Shown here piece by piece: positions 51,101-62,514 of a stretch of 64,000 bases of DNA. Both the position numbers and the translations under genes were made by a program. Positions within the stretch are counted from its first letter, which is position 1, and every line of letters starts with the position of its first letter. The stretch comes from Strix aluco (taxonomy: Eukaryota > Chordata > Aves > Strigiformes > Strigidae): the NCBI RefSeq assembly GCF_031877795.1, contig NC_133934.1:106952610-107016609 (forward strand), written 5' to 3'. The notes below the pieces were generated by a model, which saw nothing but the letters and a program-made list of their open reading frames with translations, was not told the origin of the DNA and searched no databases.

Positions 51101-54100
51101 AGCCACTAAACAAAAGTCTATGGTTTCTGTGCAAGGTCTTAAGCAACAGGGAGATTTTACTTGAGCCACTGACATCATCAGAGAAGAAACGATGCTCATC
51201 TGATTTTCTAAAGCCAGAGAAGCCCTAAGTGTTTTATTTTCAAAATCTTTATAAGTATTTAGACATTGTCACAAGAAATCATGTTCCAAAATGTATTTGC
51301 TATCACAGCTGCTATTTAATAAAATGCAAATAATAAGCAATGGCTCTCTGAGCACAGAAAATGAGAAGCTTTCATTATTTATCCTTATAAAACTTCAGAG
51401 CCATTGAACAGATTTAGAATTTGTGACATTATCATTGAGCTCAGCCTTCATTTACTAAATCATAGCTAAGAGCAAAGGTTCTGTTCATAGTTGTTGAGCC
51501 CTGTTACATTTTCTTGCCAAGAATTTCTATAAGTGGATGCACAGGTATGACAAAGAAGGAATGTCAAGGCAGCTGGATAATTAAAGAACTACTCTCAACT
51601 GTTTCTGCAGAAGTACACTCCACCCCAAACAGGGCAGTCCACACACTTGAGAATGAGTGGAAAAATAAGCCAATATACAGGGTCAGTCTAATGTTACATT
51701 TTTATAGCTCTTTTCATCCCAGAGGATCGTAACTGTAAAGGCTGTATCCATCTGAAAGTCCCACCACTATTGCTGAAATCCAGTAGTTTGTTGCAAAGGA
51801 ACCATTTAGCTGCATAAAATGGCGATGCAGCAATTTACAGCCAGGAACACAGGTGTCTGACAGAAAGAATAATTGTGTGGAACTGTGCTGCAGTTACTCA
51901 AACTGGGATCTCTCTGCGCTTCAGCAAGGGCTAAGACTTCATGAAGGGCAGACAGCTGTGACCCTGACACAGGGGCCAGGCATGGTCCAACCCTGGTGTG
52001 AAGAGGCAACAGGCTTCATGGACAACTAATCCTTGTTGTGCTGCTTTGGGGCTGTCCTTGCAGAGCAGCCCCCCAAAACTGTGAGTTGGTTGTGCCCTCC
52101 TCAGCGTGTGGCCCCGAAGAGCTCACAGCCTGAGGCAGCGTGGCAGCAGGCGCCGAGTGCCACGAGCTGCCCGAGACTGCAGTGTCAATCAAATGCCAAA
52201 AGCAGAGGGCGAGGGTGTCAAACCATAATTTCTGCTGACATGAGGAAGCTGCTGGCTGAAATGTTGGGAGTCTGTTGCCTCTAGAAATATATGAAAAAGA
52301 AGAAGTTGGATCAACCGGTCTGTGGAATAAGAATAATCCTGGGAATCCTTCCAAGTCGAGGTGTATGGCACGAGGCGCTGGCTCTGGTTCCAGCGACAAG
52401 GTGACTGTCTGCTCACCTTGATGCCATTGTGCCAGTAAGGAATAATTTACATTAAGATGGTGTTTGTGGGTGATGAAAATAGCTTAATTTTCCTGTAGAT
52501 TTCAGTTGAGGTTGATAGTGTAATTTATAAATAGAAATTAGAATGGGTCTGCAAGTTGGTTATTAGATGCATTTTTAGATTGGTCATTACATTCAAGCAG
52601 GAAGGGTGCAAGGCCTTGTCCAAAATCGTATGATGAATTACTGGCAAAGCCAGTAAACAAATCCTAACTTTTTCCCTGAACATGTCTGTGTGTATGCTGT
52701 AACAAATGTACAGAGACAGCTAATGAACTGTCAAAAAGCACAATACAGCTCATGTAAAAAACCAGAACGGTTTTTATTGTTCACTGTTAGTGAAAATACA
52801 GCGTATTACACATGGAAACAGTGGTGCATTCATGCGAACACACACAGTGTGGAAGGATGTATATCCTACATGTTTTAATTATGCAACTAAGAGTTTTTCC
52901 GGTATATTTTCATGGTTACTCTGCTCATCACAATAGACTTTGTTATTGATCCAAACGTGTAAACAAGTGTGAAGTGGTGAAGGACAGTTACAAAGCCTGT
53001 AGGAATGAGTGTCTCTGTTCTGGCTCGTGAGAGAGAAACACAAGGATAAAAGCAGGTGCATTCCCCTACTTAGGATGCATCGAGAGCATTTCTGAGGAAG
53101 AAATAACATTTTTCACGGCTTGTCAGCATACTCCCCAGCCTATTAAAGAGAAGCAATGGATTCCTATCTGGCCCACATAAGCTGATGCAGTTTGCCAAAA
53201 TGGAGGCTTCTTGTTGCAGCTGCTGGGGAATCCAGTGCTATGATCCTGTTAGAGATGTCATGGTATCCTTTCTTAAGGCACCTATTAGCATAGGATCTCA
53301 GCACTGATCTCGTGGGCTGTTGCTGCAGCTAGAAAACAACTGACACATTAGGCTGATTAATCCCTGTAGTAATTCCATTAACCTCCTTAATGGAGTTATA
53401 ACATGGGTGTTTACCCTTCTGCAGCAATGTGAGAGGGAATTGCCCCGGAGAGCCTATAACTATGGTGTGGCAGGGATGTCTGAGGTAAACATTTTTTTGT
53501 TTGTTTTAGTGCAAAGTGAAGCGTCCTGACTGGCTGAAAAACCTCCCTGTCTTCTGGGATTTTGAACTCTTCACAGCACTGAAGGTGCAGGTGCCCCCTG
53601 CAAAAGCGTTATGCCTCAGGGCTCAGACACATCAGCGGGGCTCTTGGCACCCTCCTGACAGCTCTGGGTGTCCACACTTCCCTCTCTCTCACAGGCAGGC
53701 ATAGCCTGCCTCATCACACAGCTTCTTAAACACAGCCTTTTCATTCACCTTTGTGGTTTCCTCTCCTTGTGCCTCTGTCTGATCATGATTTATATGCTTG
53801 CTGCTCCCTGTCAGAAGGGCAGCTTTGCCTGGATTGTGTCATTGGGCAAAGGACTGCTAAAAATAAGTAGCAGAGCTACAGTCCTGACATATCATTGCAT
53901 AGGGAGCAGATCAAGAACAGAAATGAGAAATTCTGGATTTCTCTTTGTTTTCTTCCTGATTTTCTAGCCTGTGGAGAGAAGGTTTACCTGCCGCATTAGC
54001 CATGTGCATAGCCTGCTCCTAGGGTATCTTGATTGCATTGCAGTTCTGTCATTAGAGGTTTCTCAGTACTGTGAAGTTACCTCAAGTATATGAGAGCCAA

Positions 54101-54510
54101 AAAGGCACCCTGCAAAACCCTCCCAAGGAACAGACACCATTTTTACAGTCTACCACAACAGCCCAGGCTCTCTGAAAGCTCCTGTAAGGATTATATAGGG
54201 TGGCTAATGGGGCTGGGGGCTGGAGGAGTTGGGCAGGAAGCCACAGGAGGGTCTGACTAATTTTTCTGCTAGTTCAAAGACTGTTGCCACATACACAGGT
54301 GATGTGACTACTAAGCTGCAGTATCTCTTCATCTACATGGTTTGTGATCTCTTTGTTAATATGCTAAATTTATTCTGTTTGATAGCTAGTCCTTTCCTCC
54401 CACAGAGGCTGCAATCCCAAGAGATGGAGTAGCCCAGCTCTTTAGTGATCCAGGAGACAGTGGGAGAGAACAGGGGAGGTGTTTTGTGCATGGGATGCAT
54501 ACACACGCCC
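51100..54510. other. Intergenic DNA and possible ZDHHC22 3'UTR
   Basis: No separate gene is supported. The right part must include the 3'UTR of ZDHHC22 (minus strand), but the poly(A) site is not clear. Minus-strand AATAAA hexamers occur near 54,367 and 52,775. A cluster of TAAT motifs lies at 53,351-53,400. Confidence 0.45.
53351..53400. promoter_or_regulatory. Homeodomain-type TAAT motif cluster
   Basis: About 50 bp contains GATTAATCC, GTAATTCC, CATTAACC and CTTAATGG, four TAAT or TTAA-type cores. GATTAATC is a palindromic paired-homeodomain type site and includes TAATCC, the OTX/CRX core. Function is inference. Confidence 0.3.
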
Positions 54511-54517
54511 AGGGATT

Positions 54518-54783
54518 TTATTTCTCTTTCTGCCTACGGTAGTCACTTCCCACATTCAGCACGGGGATGAGAAGTCCTAGCAGCCACCTCTTGCCAAAGA
54601 CCTCTTGCAGGTTCTCCCTCCAGGGTCGGGGTCTTACCACCATCCCTTTCCGCACCTGGTACCGCGTCTGCCCACGCAGGATCAGCAGCATCTGGTGGCA
54701 GCAGAAGCCAGCGCAGGCCAGTCCGATCCCAAGCCAGAGGTAGAGCATGAGAATGACAAACATCTCAGAGCTAAGGAGAGCTC
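54518..54783 (-). CDS. ZDHHC22: ZDHHC22 last coding exon (residues 188-275)
   Basis: The acceptor CCTGTCCTGCAG precedes 54783 on the minus strand. The exon completes the split Gly188 codon and encodes ALLSSEMFVILMLY, the fourth membrane segment, CCHQMLLILRGQTRYQ, WRENLQEVFGKRWLLG and the end RRQKEK. The stop TAA is at 54520-54518. Confidence 0.95.
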
Positions 54784-57700
54784 CTGCAGGACAGGAGTAT
54801 GGGGAGAGGGAAGACAATAAAAGAAAGAGTTTAGACACACCTCACATGCCAGTGTAACAGCCCAGAGAACCGGCGAGCTGCCTATAATCTCTGGCCACAA
54901 GTGGGGAGTTAGGAGCAAGACAAGCTGGTTGCTCTAACTATATAAAATTGTTTCCTTTGTAATATCTGATGCAATGGATCCTGCTGGGGAAATACTGAAA
55001 TTATAATGGTCTCCATACACTTCTCCCTTTGCTGTTAATGTGAGGATCTAGATTACAGGGGCAAATTCAGCCAGAAGTGAAACATGTCTGTAAGACTTCA
55101 GCACTATTTTCAAGACTGGTTAATTTATTTAAGGATCTACCTGTTCATCACAATGAATCTAAGATTTCCAGGTTCCTTTCAAAAAGATATGTGGGTCCTA
55201 CAGCATGTAGATGCTTCCAGAAGCTTTACTGTGTGCATTAATACTACACAGAAAGATTTGGGATTTCTCTCTCTCAAATCACTATATATCTATAAAAAGT
55301 ATGGTAAAAAAGAAAAATAAATCAGTAATGACTTTTCTACCATTGGGAAAAGGCAGTTTTTACATTAATGCAAGAAACAGAAAGAGAAACCTTTTCAAAA
55401 TACAATCAAAATTCCTTTTTTAAAGCTGCTGCTAGAATATTCAAAATACTTTGTAGGTCTGAAGCTCCTAGTTCAACGGTTTTTATTTATGCTGAATATA
55501 TTTAAATAAAAATATTCTGTGGGCCCTTTGCTCTACAATGATTTTAGAACTCCTGGAAAATATTAGTATAATATCAGCTATTACTGAGTGACCTTTCAGT
55601 GCATAGGCAGGTGTATACCCATTAAAATAATATTCCCTGTGTGTGCATATGAATGTGTGCACACATATTTTGTGTATATTGGCATATTATTAAACACCCA
55701 TATTTACACACAGGTACACAAAAAAAATGAAACGTGTGTCAATACCAGTATAAATAGCCAATATCCTCTCACTAGTTCCTGTGAGGTTTAGAAATTAAAA
55801 AGCTCTCACATGCTCCCGTCCCTCTGAAAGACCATGGGGCAGAAAGACTTGGGCAGGTGAAAGCTCTAGTCACTCAAAGGCCCTGCAAGAGCAATTCTCT
55901 GGAGCAGGGGTTGCATGGACAGCAGCATTGTGCTGCCTAGAACAGCTACATGGCTGCTTCAGGTTTTAAGTTCAATACAAGGGTGACTGGATAAGCATCT
56001 CTTGCTTCTCTTGTACAGAAGCCCGGATTAGGTGGTGTCATCTGGTTTTGCAATCTGTGAATCCTGGCTTCTCCACCTGGCAGTGCTGTAAGTGAGAGAT
56101 TGGGGCTGACCCATGACAATCACATCAAGCTTTGGGCTCAGCCAGCAGACCCCTCTAAGGATGATTTGTAAGGACACTGACTACAGTCTTGAGCTTTCAG
56201 AGATTGTCCTCACTTGAAAAAGGCACAGCAGCCATTCAGTTTTCTTCCTAAATGCAACGTCACCTTTCCCTTCTCATTAGATCCCATTCAGCTCAGTGGG
56301 CTTTGCATGCAATACAGCAAGGAAAGAACAAACCCCTTAGGATGATGATAAGTCCTCATACCAATTCTGTTGGAATAACTTAATCCATCAGGTAAGAAGC
56401 CCAGAGCCAAATATGGGCTTCTCTGCCCCTCTTTTACTTGACCAGAGTGTGACAGACATTTGTTCTTTCCTACAGCTGATATTCAGATGGGATATAGAGA
56501 AAGACAGCTATTTTCTTTAGAGCCTTTGCAAGGCAGCTGTACGCTTTATTTCTATGAGCTGCTGAAATTCAACATCAAGAAAGTAACTACCCTTGTTTCC
56601 CCTTACAAATATTAAGAATCTCTGAGCCATGCTTTCCAGACACATGGGTTTTTTTAACCTTTTCTTCAGGTTACCTACATAAAGCATTTTCTATAATTTC
56701 TTTTGTAGATCCAATCTGACCCGTGTTTACAAGAATGCTCTCTTTGTCCCTCATCACCACAGTCCATTTTAGTCTCAGATTCACTTTTGCTCTATCTGAC
56801 CTGGTGTGATCTCAAGCTTATTGCCATACATTATCTATGCCAGAAAAGCTGAATCACAGGCTGAAATTATAGACTCTGGGTCAGACTCTGAAATCCACGT
56901 CCGAGCACAGTCTGGGCAGAACAAGCCAATTGAATATTTCCCCAGCATGAAAGCAGGGAACACTCAGTTGACATAAGACCAGCAGATTCACCCTTCATCC
57001 TCCTTTACTCCTCCAGTGCAGAGGGCATGATGGAGAAGAAGAAAGGTAAAGTTTTTTCCCTGCTATAGCAATGCTTTCTTTGGGTCCTAGAACAACGTTT
57101 AAGTAATAGTTATGTTAGCTGAAAAATATTGGGTGGACAACCCTTCCAGGTAACTATTCCAGGCTGTTTTTCTTTCCTGAACTGGAGGTTAAATGTGCTG
57201 GTAGAAACCCAGTAGGGCCTTCCTTCCAAGCAACCAAGACGCCACCCGCCTATGTATTACTTGTGAAGCAGCAGTTCTGACCCCGGATGAGATAAAGGTT
57301 AGGTGGGAGCTACCAGGAGCTGCTGCCTTTTCAGGGTGTTCTGGCTCCCAGCTCCCAGCCCTGCACCCAGCCCCATTGTGTCCCACTCAAATACTGGCCA
57401 CATGCTCTCTTTGGCACTGCAATTGCTGACACCAGAGCTGGGGCACTTCAGTGGTTCTTCAAACATATGTCAGGACCCAGTTCAGTGCAGATGAGCCCTC
57501 AGAGTCAGAGAGAGAAAATTAATTCTTTGATAATCTCCTCCCACACCCCTGCTCTCTCTCCTATGCTGCTGTGCTAAGCAGAGCTTAGGCACAGGGGAAA
57601 ATCATTCCCAGTGTTTTTAATGCTAGTGAAGCTCGTGCAACATTATTTACAAAAATTCTTCTACTTGGAAAAATGACTCCATAAAAATGTCATGGCAGAA

Positions 57701-59619
57701 TTTCATGTTTATTGTGTCTCAGTGATTACCATGACAAATCTGCTAATTTGCCAAGTAGAGAGATATTTGTTTGTTTTCAGACGGCAACCCTGCAAACCCA
57801 GCCTGGAATCCGAAAAGCAGGCTGGGGCCTCTCTGAGTCCTGTATCCCCAGCAGTGGAGACTCCACGTTCAGATCATAATAAACACTTCTGGTGGTGGTG
57901 CATGAGCCAAGACAGACTCTGTGTCCTTCTTCCTGAGCTCAGCTGAATCTGCAAAGCTAAAATATATGGGATACCTATTTTAGTCTAACAAAAGCTGATC
58001 TAAGTGTGTGAGGCATGAGCTGCATGGGGGGGAAATGGCATTTTTCTGCAGACGCCTTCAGAGCAGAGTAACGGTCTAGACTGTCTGCATAGTCCCTTCT
58101 CTGAGACCAGGTTTTATCTAGCTCTTGGGTTTGAACAGAGAAAGGGTTGAGGTTAGAGTGTTTGAGGGTGTGTTGAAAGGTGAAGAGGCAAGACTGGAAG
58201 AGCAGAGGAAGAGTTATGTGAGCAGAATCAGGAGGAGGATGGGGAAGGGTTGTGGAGATTTATGGAAAGGCAGGAAGAGAGGGGGAAAGGGGGGAGAAGC
58301 AGAAGGAAGCACAAGGGATGGGGACAAGAAGAAAGAGGTATATGCTGTTGGTGTGGTCTTGCAAAGAGCAGCCACAGAGAATCTCCCCTAGTTCTCTGTG
58401 GACTTGTGTCTCAGATGGGGGTCACAAGAGAGGTGGCTAATCACGTCACATTAACTCATCTCTTGGTTTCTGTTGCCTGAACCCCAATTCTCCTGTGCTG
58501 GAAGGATGGCAAGATCTCAGTAAGTTTGTGCTGCCAGGAGGCAGGAGGTGGGTGACAGTGGAGGGGGTGAATGGACCTGGATGAAGAGAGTATCTCCACT
58601 GGGATATGGGGAACCTGCAGACTTGTAGGATACAAAAACCTTCAGACCCTCCACCTCTGCCTGTAGGACAGGCAAAAGATCCCCTCCACCTGCAGTACAA
58701 TGAGTGAAATCCCTCTCCTCCATTTAATTGCAACACACTCCCTGAACAACACATAGCCCTATTTTATCACCAGCAAGCTGGTTATAGGGCGTTTTCCTGA
58801 GCTGAATGCATTAGGAATAGGGCTGTGGCTGTAACCTGGAATGGGTCCCAACCTTTATTAGAGGTGAAGCAAAGTCCTTTGCAAAGGCTGCCTCTAGCCT
58901 CCAAAGAGGGATTTGTTGAACACAGCCAGTTGTCCCTCTTGCCCATTTCCCCACCACCACTCCCCACACAGAGTTATCCGAGGAAGATCATGTCCCCCCC
59001 ACCCCAGGAGCCCTGGAGGAGGAACAAGTTCTTCACCTCTGAGGAAGGAGTCCTTACCTGAGAAGAACTGGCTGATGGAGTGAGGCAGAAGAGTGAGGAA
59101 AGCCAGCGGGTTCGCAAAGGACATGGAGAGTGCAGCAGAAATGTAAGCCATGCCTGCCACCAAGGAGTCAAGGCAAGCCAGGGAGGTGTAGAGGCAGAAC
59201 ATGATGAAGTTTCGCATGTTCCTGCTCCCGATGCAGTTCCCTGTGAAGAAACAGTGGTGGTCATGCCTCTGGGTGACTCTGGCACACAGTCTACAGAAGT
59301 GAGTGCTGGGCAAGGCTGAGCCAGGGGACCTGCTTCCATCCAGCCAGTCCGCCACCACTTCGGCTCCTTTGCCCAAGTTTAAGCCCTTGCCCAAGTCCTC
59401 GGGGGAGCTCTGGATCACAAGGACGTAGTTGCCCAGGGCATTAGCTGAGAGGAAGAGGAAGAGGGCCCCATGCAGCAGAGCAGGAGAGAAAAGTGGGGTG
59501 GTGGAAGGGTCTCTGAACATGCTGGGGATGAAGAGAAAGATCTGAAGGACGAAGGTCACTAGGGAGATGCACAAGAAGTAGGCTGGAGCGACAACATTGA
59601 GCAACCTGAGAACTAGCAT
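54518..59619 (-). CDS. ZDHHC22: ZDHHC22 palmitoyltransferase (gene-level, 2 coding exons)
   Basis: This gene encodes a DHHC-type protein S-acyltransferase, which moves palmitate from acyl-CoA through its own cysteine to cysteines of membrane proteins. Mammalian ZDHHC22 acts on BK potassium channels and is mainly neural. Coding parts 59619-59058 and 54783-54518 join in phase to 275 residues, against about 263 recalled for human. Visible parts: membrane segments at about 9-31, 44-69, 137-165 and 195-223; the cysteine-rich domain FCRLCARVTQRHDHHC with catalytic DHHC at 120-123 and GNCIGSRNMRNF after it; then the C-terminal tail with RGQTRYQVRKG and GKRWLLGLLIPVLNVG, in the position of the PaCCT motif. 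The single intron between them is GT-AG. A good acceptor at 59634 just before the ATG implies an upstream untranslated exon. The gene faces CIPC tail to tail, as in human. Confidence 0.95.
55638..55716. repeat. Degenerate TG/CA-rich patch
   Basis: Alternating TGTGTGCATATG, GTGTGCACACATA and TTTACACACAGG segments form a decayed dinucleotide-like tract in the ZDHHC22 intron. Confidence 0.6.
58130..58345. repeat. Purine-rich (GA) low-complexity stretch
   Basis: The plus strand is strongly G/A biased over about 200 bp, with runs such as GAGAGGGGGAAAGGGGGGAG. The open frames across it are low-complexity and not genes. Confidence 0.7.
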
Positions 59620-59633
59620 TGCGGATTACGTTC
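59058..59633 (-). CDS. ZDHHC22: ZDHHC22 first coding exon (residues 1-187)
   Basis: The acceptor TTTCCCCTGCAG ends at 59634 on the minus strand, and 14 nt of 5'UTR precede ATG 59619-59617 (G at -3). The donor is TCAG before GTAAGG at 59057. The exon encodes membrane segments 1-3 and the whole DHHC cysteine-rich domain. Residues 76-87 are LGKGLNLGKGAE, from an 18-bp imperfect tandem duplication at 59367-59402. This may account for part of the extra length over the human protein. Confidence 0.95.
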
Positions 59634-59679
59634 CTGCAGGGGAAAGCAAGGAGAGAAGGAACATCACCGCTCCGGCTGC

Positions 59680-60660
59680 ACACTTCATCCTTCCATTTCC
59701 TGCCGGGTCCCGGCCCCGCTGCCTCCGGGAAATGCCCTCCGGGGGCCGCTCTCCCCCGCCGCCGCCCCACGGTCCCGGCTGGGCCGGAGCAAAGGGAGAG
59801 CCCGTGGGCAGCAGCCGCTCCCCGGCGCCCGGAGGAGGCACCCCGGCCCCGGCGTCTGCCTCCGGGGAACTTGCAGCAGCGATGCCCCGGAGGGGCTGCG
59901 GAGGCTGGAGGGGAGAGCCGGCTCCCGCGGTGTACCGGCGATGTGGGCACCGTTCTGCTTGCCTAGCAGAGTCCCTCTGCCAGGCAGGGTCAGTTTTGGT
60001 ATTGCATGAGAGGAAAAAAGGTGGTGCTGGAGGAAGGGGGAGTGAAATGAAAGAGGGGGGGGAGGAGAAGGGGAGGGGGGAGAGGTTGCTCTAATCCACT
60101 GCAATACGGATCAAATCCAATGCTCTAATTTATCCTTTAAAGCCACGGATCTACAGATTACCTCTATGACCGCTGCTCTGCTCTAACGAAATTAGAAAAT
60201 GCACAAAACAGCTGGTCAAGTGCTGTCCGGATGCAACCTGCGGCGCTGCGCTACCGAGCCGGGGCGGCCCCGCAGCCGCCGGGCGGGCGGACGGGCACCC
60301 CCGGCCCCCCCGACCCCGGGGCTCAGCCTGCATCGCCAGGGCACAGGAAAGCCCGGCGGAACAAATGCAACGGGGAGCTAGGTGGGTGGCGGTGCGGGTG
60401 CCCCGGCACCCCTTGCACCCCCTCGCTGGCAGCCCCAGGGACTCCCCAGCGCTGCCGGTGTCTGCAGAGCCCCGGCGGCCCGGGGGGGTCGGCCCAACCT
60501 CGGCCCCTCGGCGCTGGGGGCTGCACGCCGCCACCTTGCCGTCCCCTTGTCCCCGGGCGCGGCGGGTGCCACCCGGTACCGGCGTGTCTGGCGCCGGCGG
60601 AGCCGCCGCTACCGCCCGGCGCGGCGGCCGCCCCCGGCCATGCCGACACCCCCACGGCAG
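59680..60660. promoter_or_regulatory. ZDHHC22: CpG island, probable ZDHHC22 promoter
   Basis: GC- and CpG-rich DNA begins just upstream of the first coding exon (minus strand) and runs about 1 kb, broken by an AT-richer patch at 60,090-60,230. The acceptor at 59634 shows that at least one untranslated exon lies within or beyond it, but I cannot fix its donor. GAGGTAATC on the minus strand near 60,160 is one weak candidate. A G-run (C-run on the gene strand) lies at 60,033-60,085. Long open frames on both strands here are composition artefacts. Confidence 0.7.
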
Positions 60661-60689
60661 CGGAGCCGGAGCACTGCCCTGCCCTCGTT

Positions 60690-60995
60690 CTCCACCCTTC
60701 TCCCTCTCCCTCGCCCTCGCCCTCGCCTTCTCCCTCGTCCTCGCCCTCTCTTTCTTCTTTCCTGTCCCTCCCGGTTCAGCCTTGTCCCTGTCTCCCCCAC
60801 GTCCCTGCCCGTGTCTGTCTCTCTCCATCTCCTGCCCTGTCTCTCTCCCTGTCTCTGTCCCTGTCCCTGTTCCTGTCTCTGTGCTTTTCAGCCCTTGTCC
60901 TCTCTCCCTCCCTCACTCTTATCTCCCTCTCCCGTCCTGTTCTAGTCCGGTTCTCTCTCCCTCTACTCTGCCCGTGTCCAGTCTCTCCCCTGCCC
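60690..60995. repeat. Pyrimidine-rich tract with CCCTCG and CTGTCC units
   Basis: About 300 bp is almost all C and T on the plus strand. It starts with hexamers like CCCTCGCCCTCGCCCTCG (about 60,703-60,745) and passes into degenerate CTGTCCCTGTCC-type units near 60,835-60,880. It is a simple repeat between the CpG island and the minisatellite. Confidence 0.8.
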
Positions 60996-61033
60996 GTGTC
61001 CCTGCCCGTGTCCCCCCAGCCGGGCCCCTCCGC

Positions 61034-61140
61034 CCCGGAGCTGTCCGGTCCCTCCCGCACCCCCCGGAGCTGTCCCTTCAGCACCCTCGGAGCTGTCCCT
61101 TCAGCACCCCCCGGAGCTGTCCCTTCAGCACTACCCTCAC
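61034..61140. repeat. 23-bp minisatellite, about 4 units
   Basis: The unit GGAGCTGTCCCTTCAGCACCC repeats with small changes. The first unit is diverged (GGAGCTGTCCGGTCCCTCCC). TTCAGCACC occurs at 61077-61085 and 61100-61108, and TTCAGCACT at 61124-61132. These words and GCTGTCC match the two half-sites of the REST/NRSF element. Confidence 0.8.
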
Positions 61141-62514
61141 CCCCTGCGGGTCCCTTCGCCTCCCTCCAAGCACGACCCGGAGCCCTGGGGAGGAGAAGGG
61201 TGTGCTTGGGGCCCTGAGGTCCTGACAAGTCCCACAAGGAGAGCAGGGGAGTGGGAAGGGATGTCTTGCCTGCTCCAGCCTGCAGAGCATTTTTCCTTCC
61301 CGCAATGTGGGTGAGGGAGACAAGGTGAGGTTTCAGTGTGTCTCCCTGCCACCCCAAAGCTGCTCCTGTTGGAACCAGCATCTGAGGCAAGGGGAAATCT
61401 GGGGGAGAGTCTCTGCAGGTTCAAGCTTCCCTGGGTTTTCAGGGCACCTTCGCACAACAGCAGGCAGCTAGGAAAGGCTTTGAGCTGGGCAGGTGGTGCC
61501 TGGGCAGTATGACATGCTGGTAGAAGCTTTGCAGACACGTGTTTGCCCTCTGACAGCTGCACACCCTCACCCCACTCTGCCCACCCACGCAGTCCTTGTA
61601 CTGTCTCCACAGGCGCTGCACACAGCCACTCACTCTCCTACACACCTACGTGCTGCACCCTCCCAGCTCTGATGAAAAGCATCCCTCTCTCCCTCCGCAG
61701 ACGAGACACCCATGACAGGAGAAAGGGAGAGAAGAGGGCTTCTGGGCTGCAGCTTTGCCCCTGGAGACAGTCAGACTCTGCCTGGTTGAAAGTCAAAGAA
61801 AGATGTGTTTAACCTAATCTTAGGGCCTAGGCTTACTGGCCAGCCCTTCAGCACAAACTCTGTTTCTCCAAAAGAGGCTCTCTCTTTGTCTGAAGGTTCA
61901 GAGCAAAATTAGAGTGTGTTTCATGTCTCAGTTTGTAGGGAGAGAGGCCTGGAGGAGAGAGTGGCTGTTTGTCTTCTGCACGTGCACTAGCATGGAGAGT
62001 GGTGACAGCAACCAATTGTTCAAGGGTTCTTTATCAGAAATAACTTTTTTCTCCCAGATAACTTTCATGATTCAAGATTTCTGAGAAAAACAGTGGCAAT
62101 AATAAAAGCAAGTACAAACCAAGCCTGTAGGCACTGGATCCGCAGTGACGAACAACTAAGAGACACCTTCAGCAGAACTGGAGGGAAAGCTGTTCAGAAC
62201 CGATCAAGCTTTCACTCCCACCTCCCTCATTCTGCTGTCACGACTAGTGAGAATAAAAATCCTCCAATATTCCCTCAACTCGTCAACTTAAAGTAGACTG
62301 AGCCTTGCAATAGAGATATGTGACCCAGCCTGGATTTTATCTTTAAATAATCAGACAGTGTTTTCTCCATATTTTAACAGCTTACATCAAAATAATAATA
62401 AAAAAATTACAGAGAAACCTTTTCATGTCAAGAAAGACTCCTGACTGAAGGGACTGCATCTCATGAAAGACATTAATCCTGCCTGCATAGGGAGCATCAT
62501 AAGCTGTAGCCAAA
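61141..62514. other. Non-coding flank upstream of ZDHHC22
   Basis: No gene is recognised. A CACGTG E-box is at 61979-61984. GC content falls from left to right, away from the CpG island. Confidence 0.45.

Larger units (their letters stand above)
54784..59057 (-). other. ZDHHC22 intron
   Basis: This is a 4.27-kb phase-1 intron with donor GTAAGG (59057) and acceptor CTGCAG (54784). It includes a CA/TG-rich patch (about 55,640-55,715) and a purine-rich stretch (about 58,130-58,345). No nested gene or recognised mobile element is seen. The first-exon frame runs on about 55 codons into the intron by chance. Confidence 0.85.

Noticed and set aside
54517-54522. A minus-strand AATAAA at the ZDHHC22 stop codon as its poly(A) signal
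   Set aside because: It overlaps the stop codon and would leave almost no 3'UTR.
58894-59057. Extension of the ZDHHC22 first-exon frame past residue 187
   Set aside because: A consensus donor GTAAGG at 59057 and a phase-matched acceptor at 54784 restore the known family sequence, so the extension is intron.
60151-61390. Frames of 187-328 codons on both strands upstream of ZDHHC22
   Set aside because: They are composition artefacts of the CpG island and pyrimidine tract, with Pro/Ser/Leu- or Arg/Gly/Glu-rich low-complexity products and no family match.
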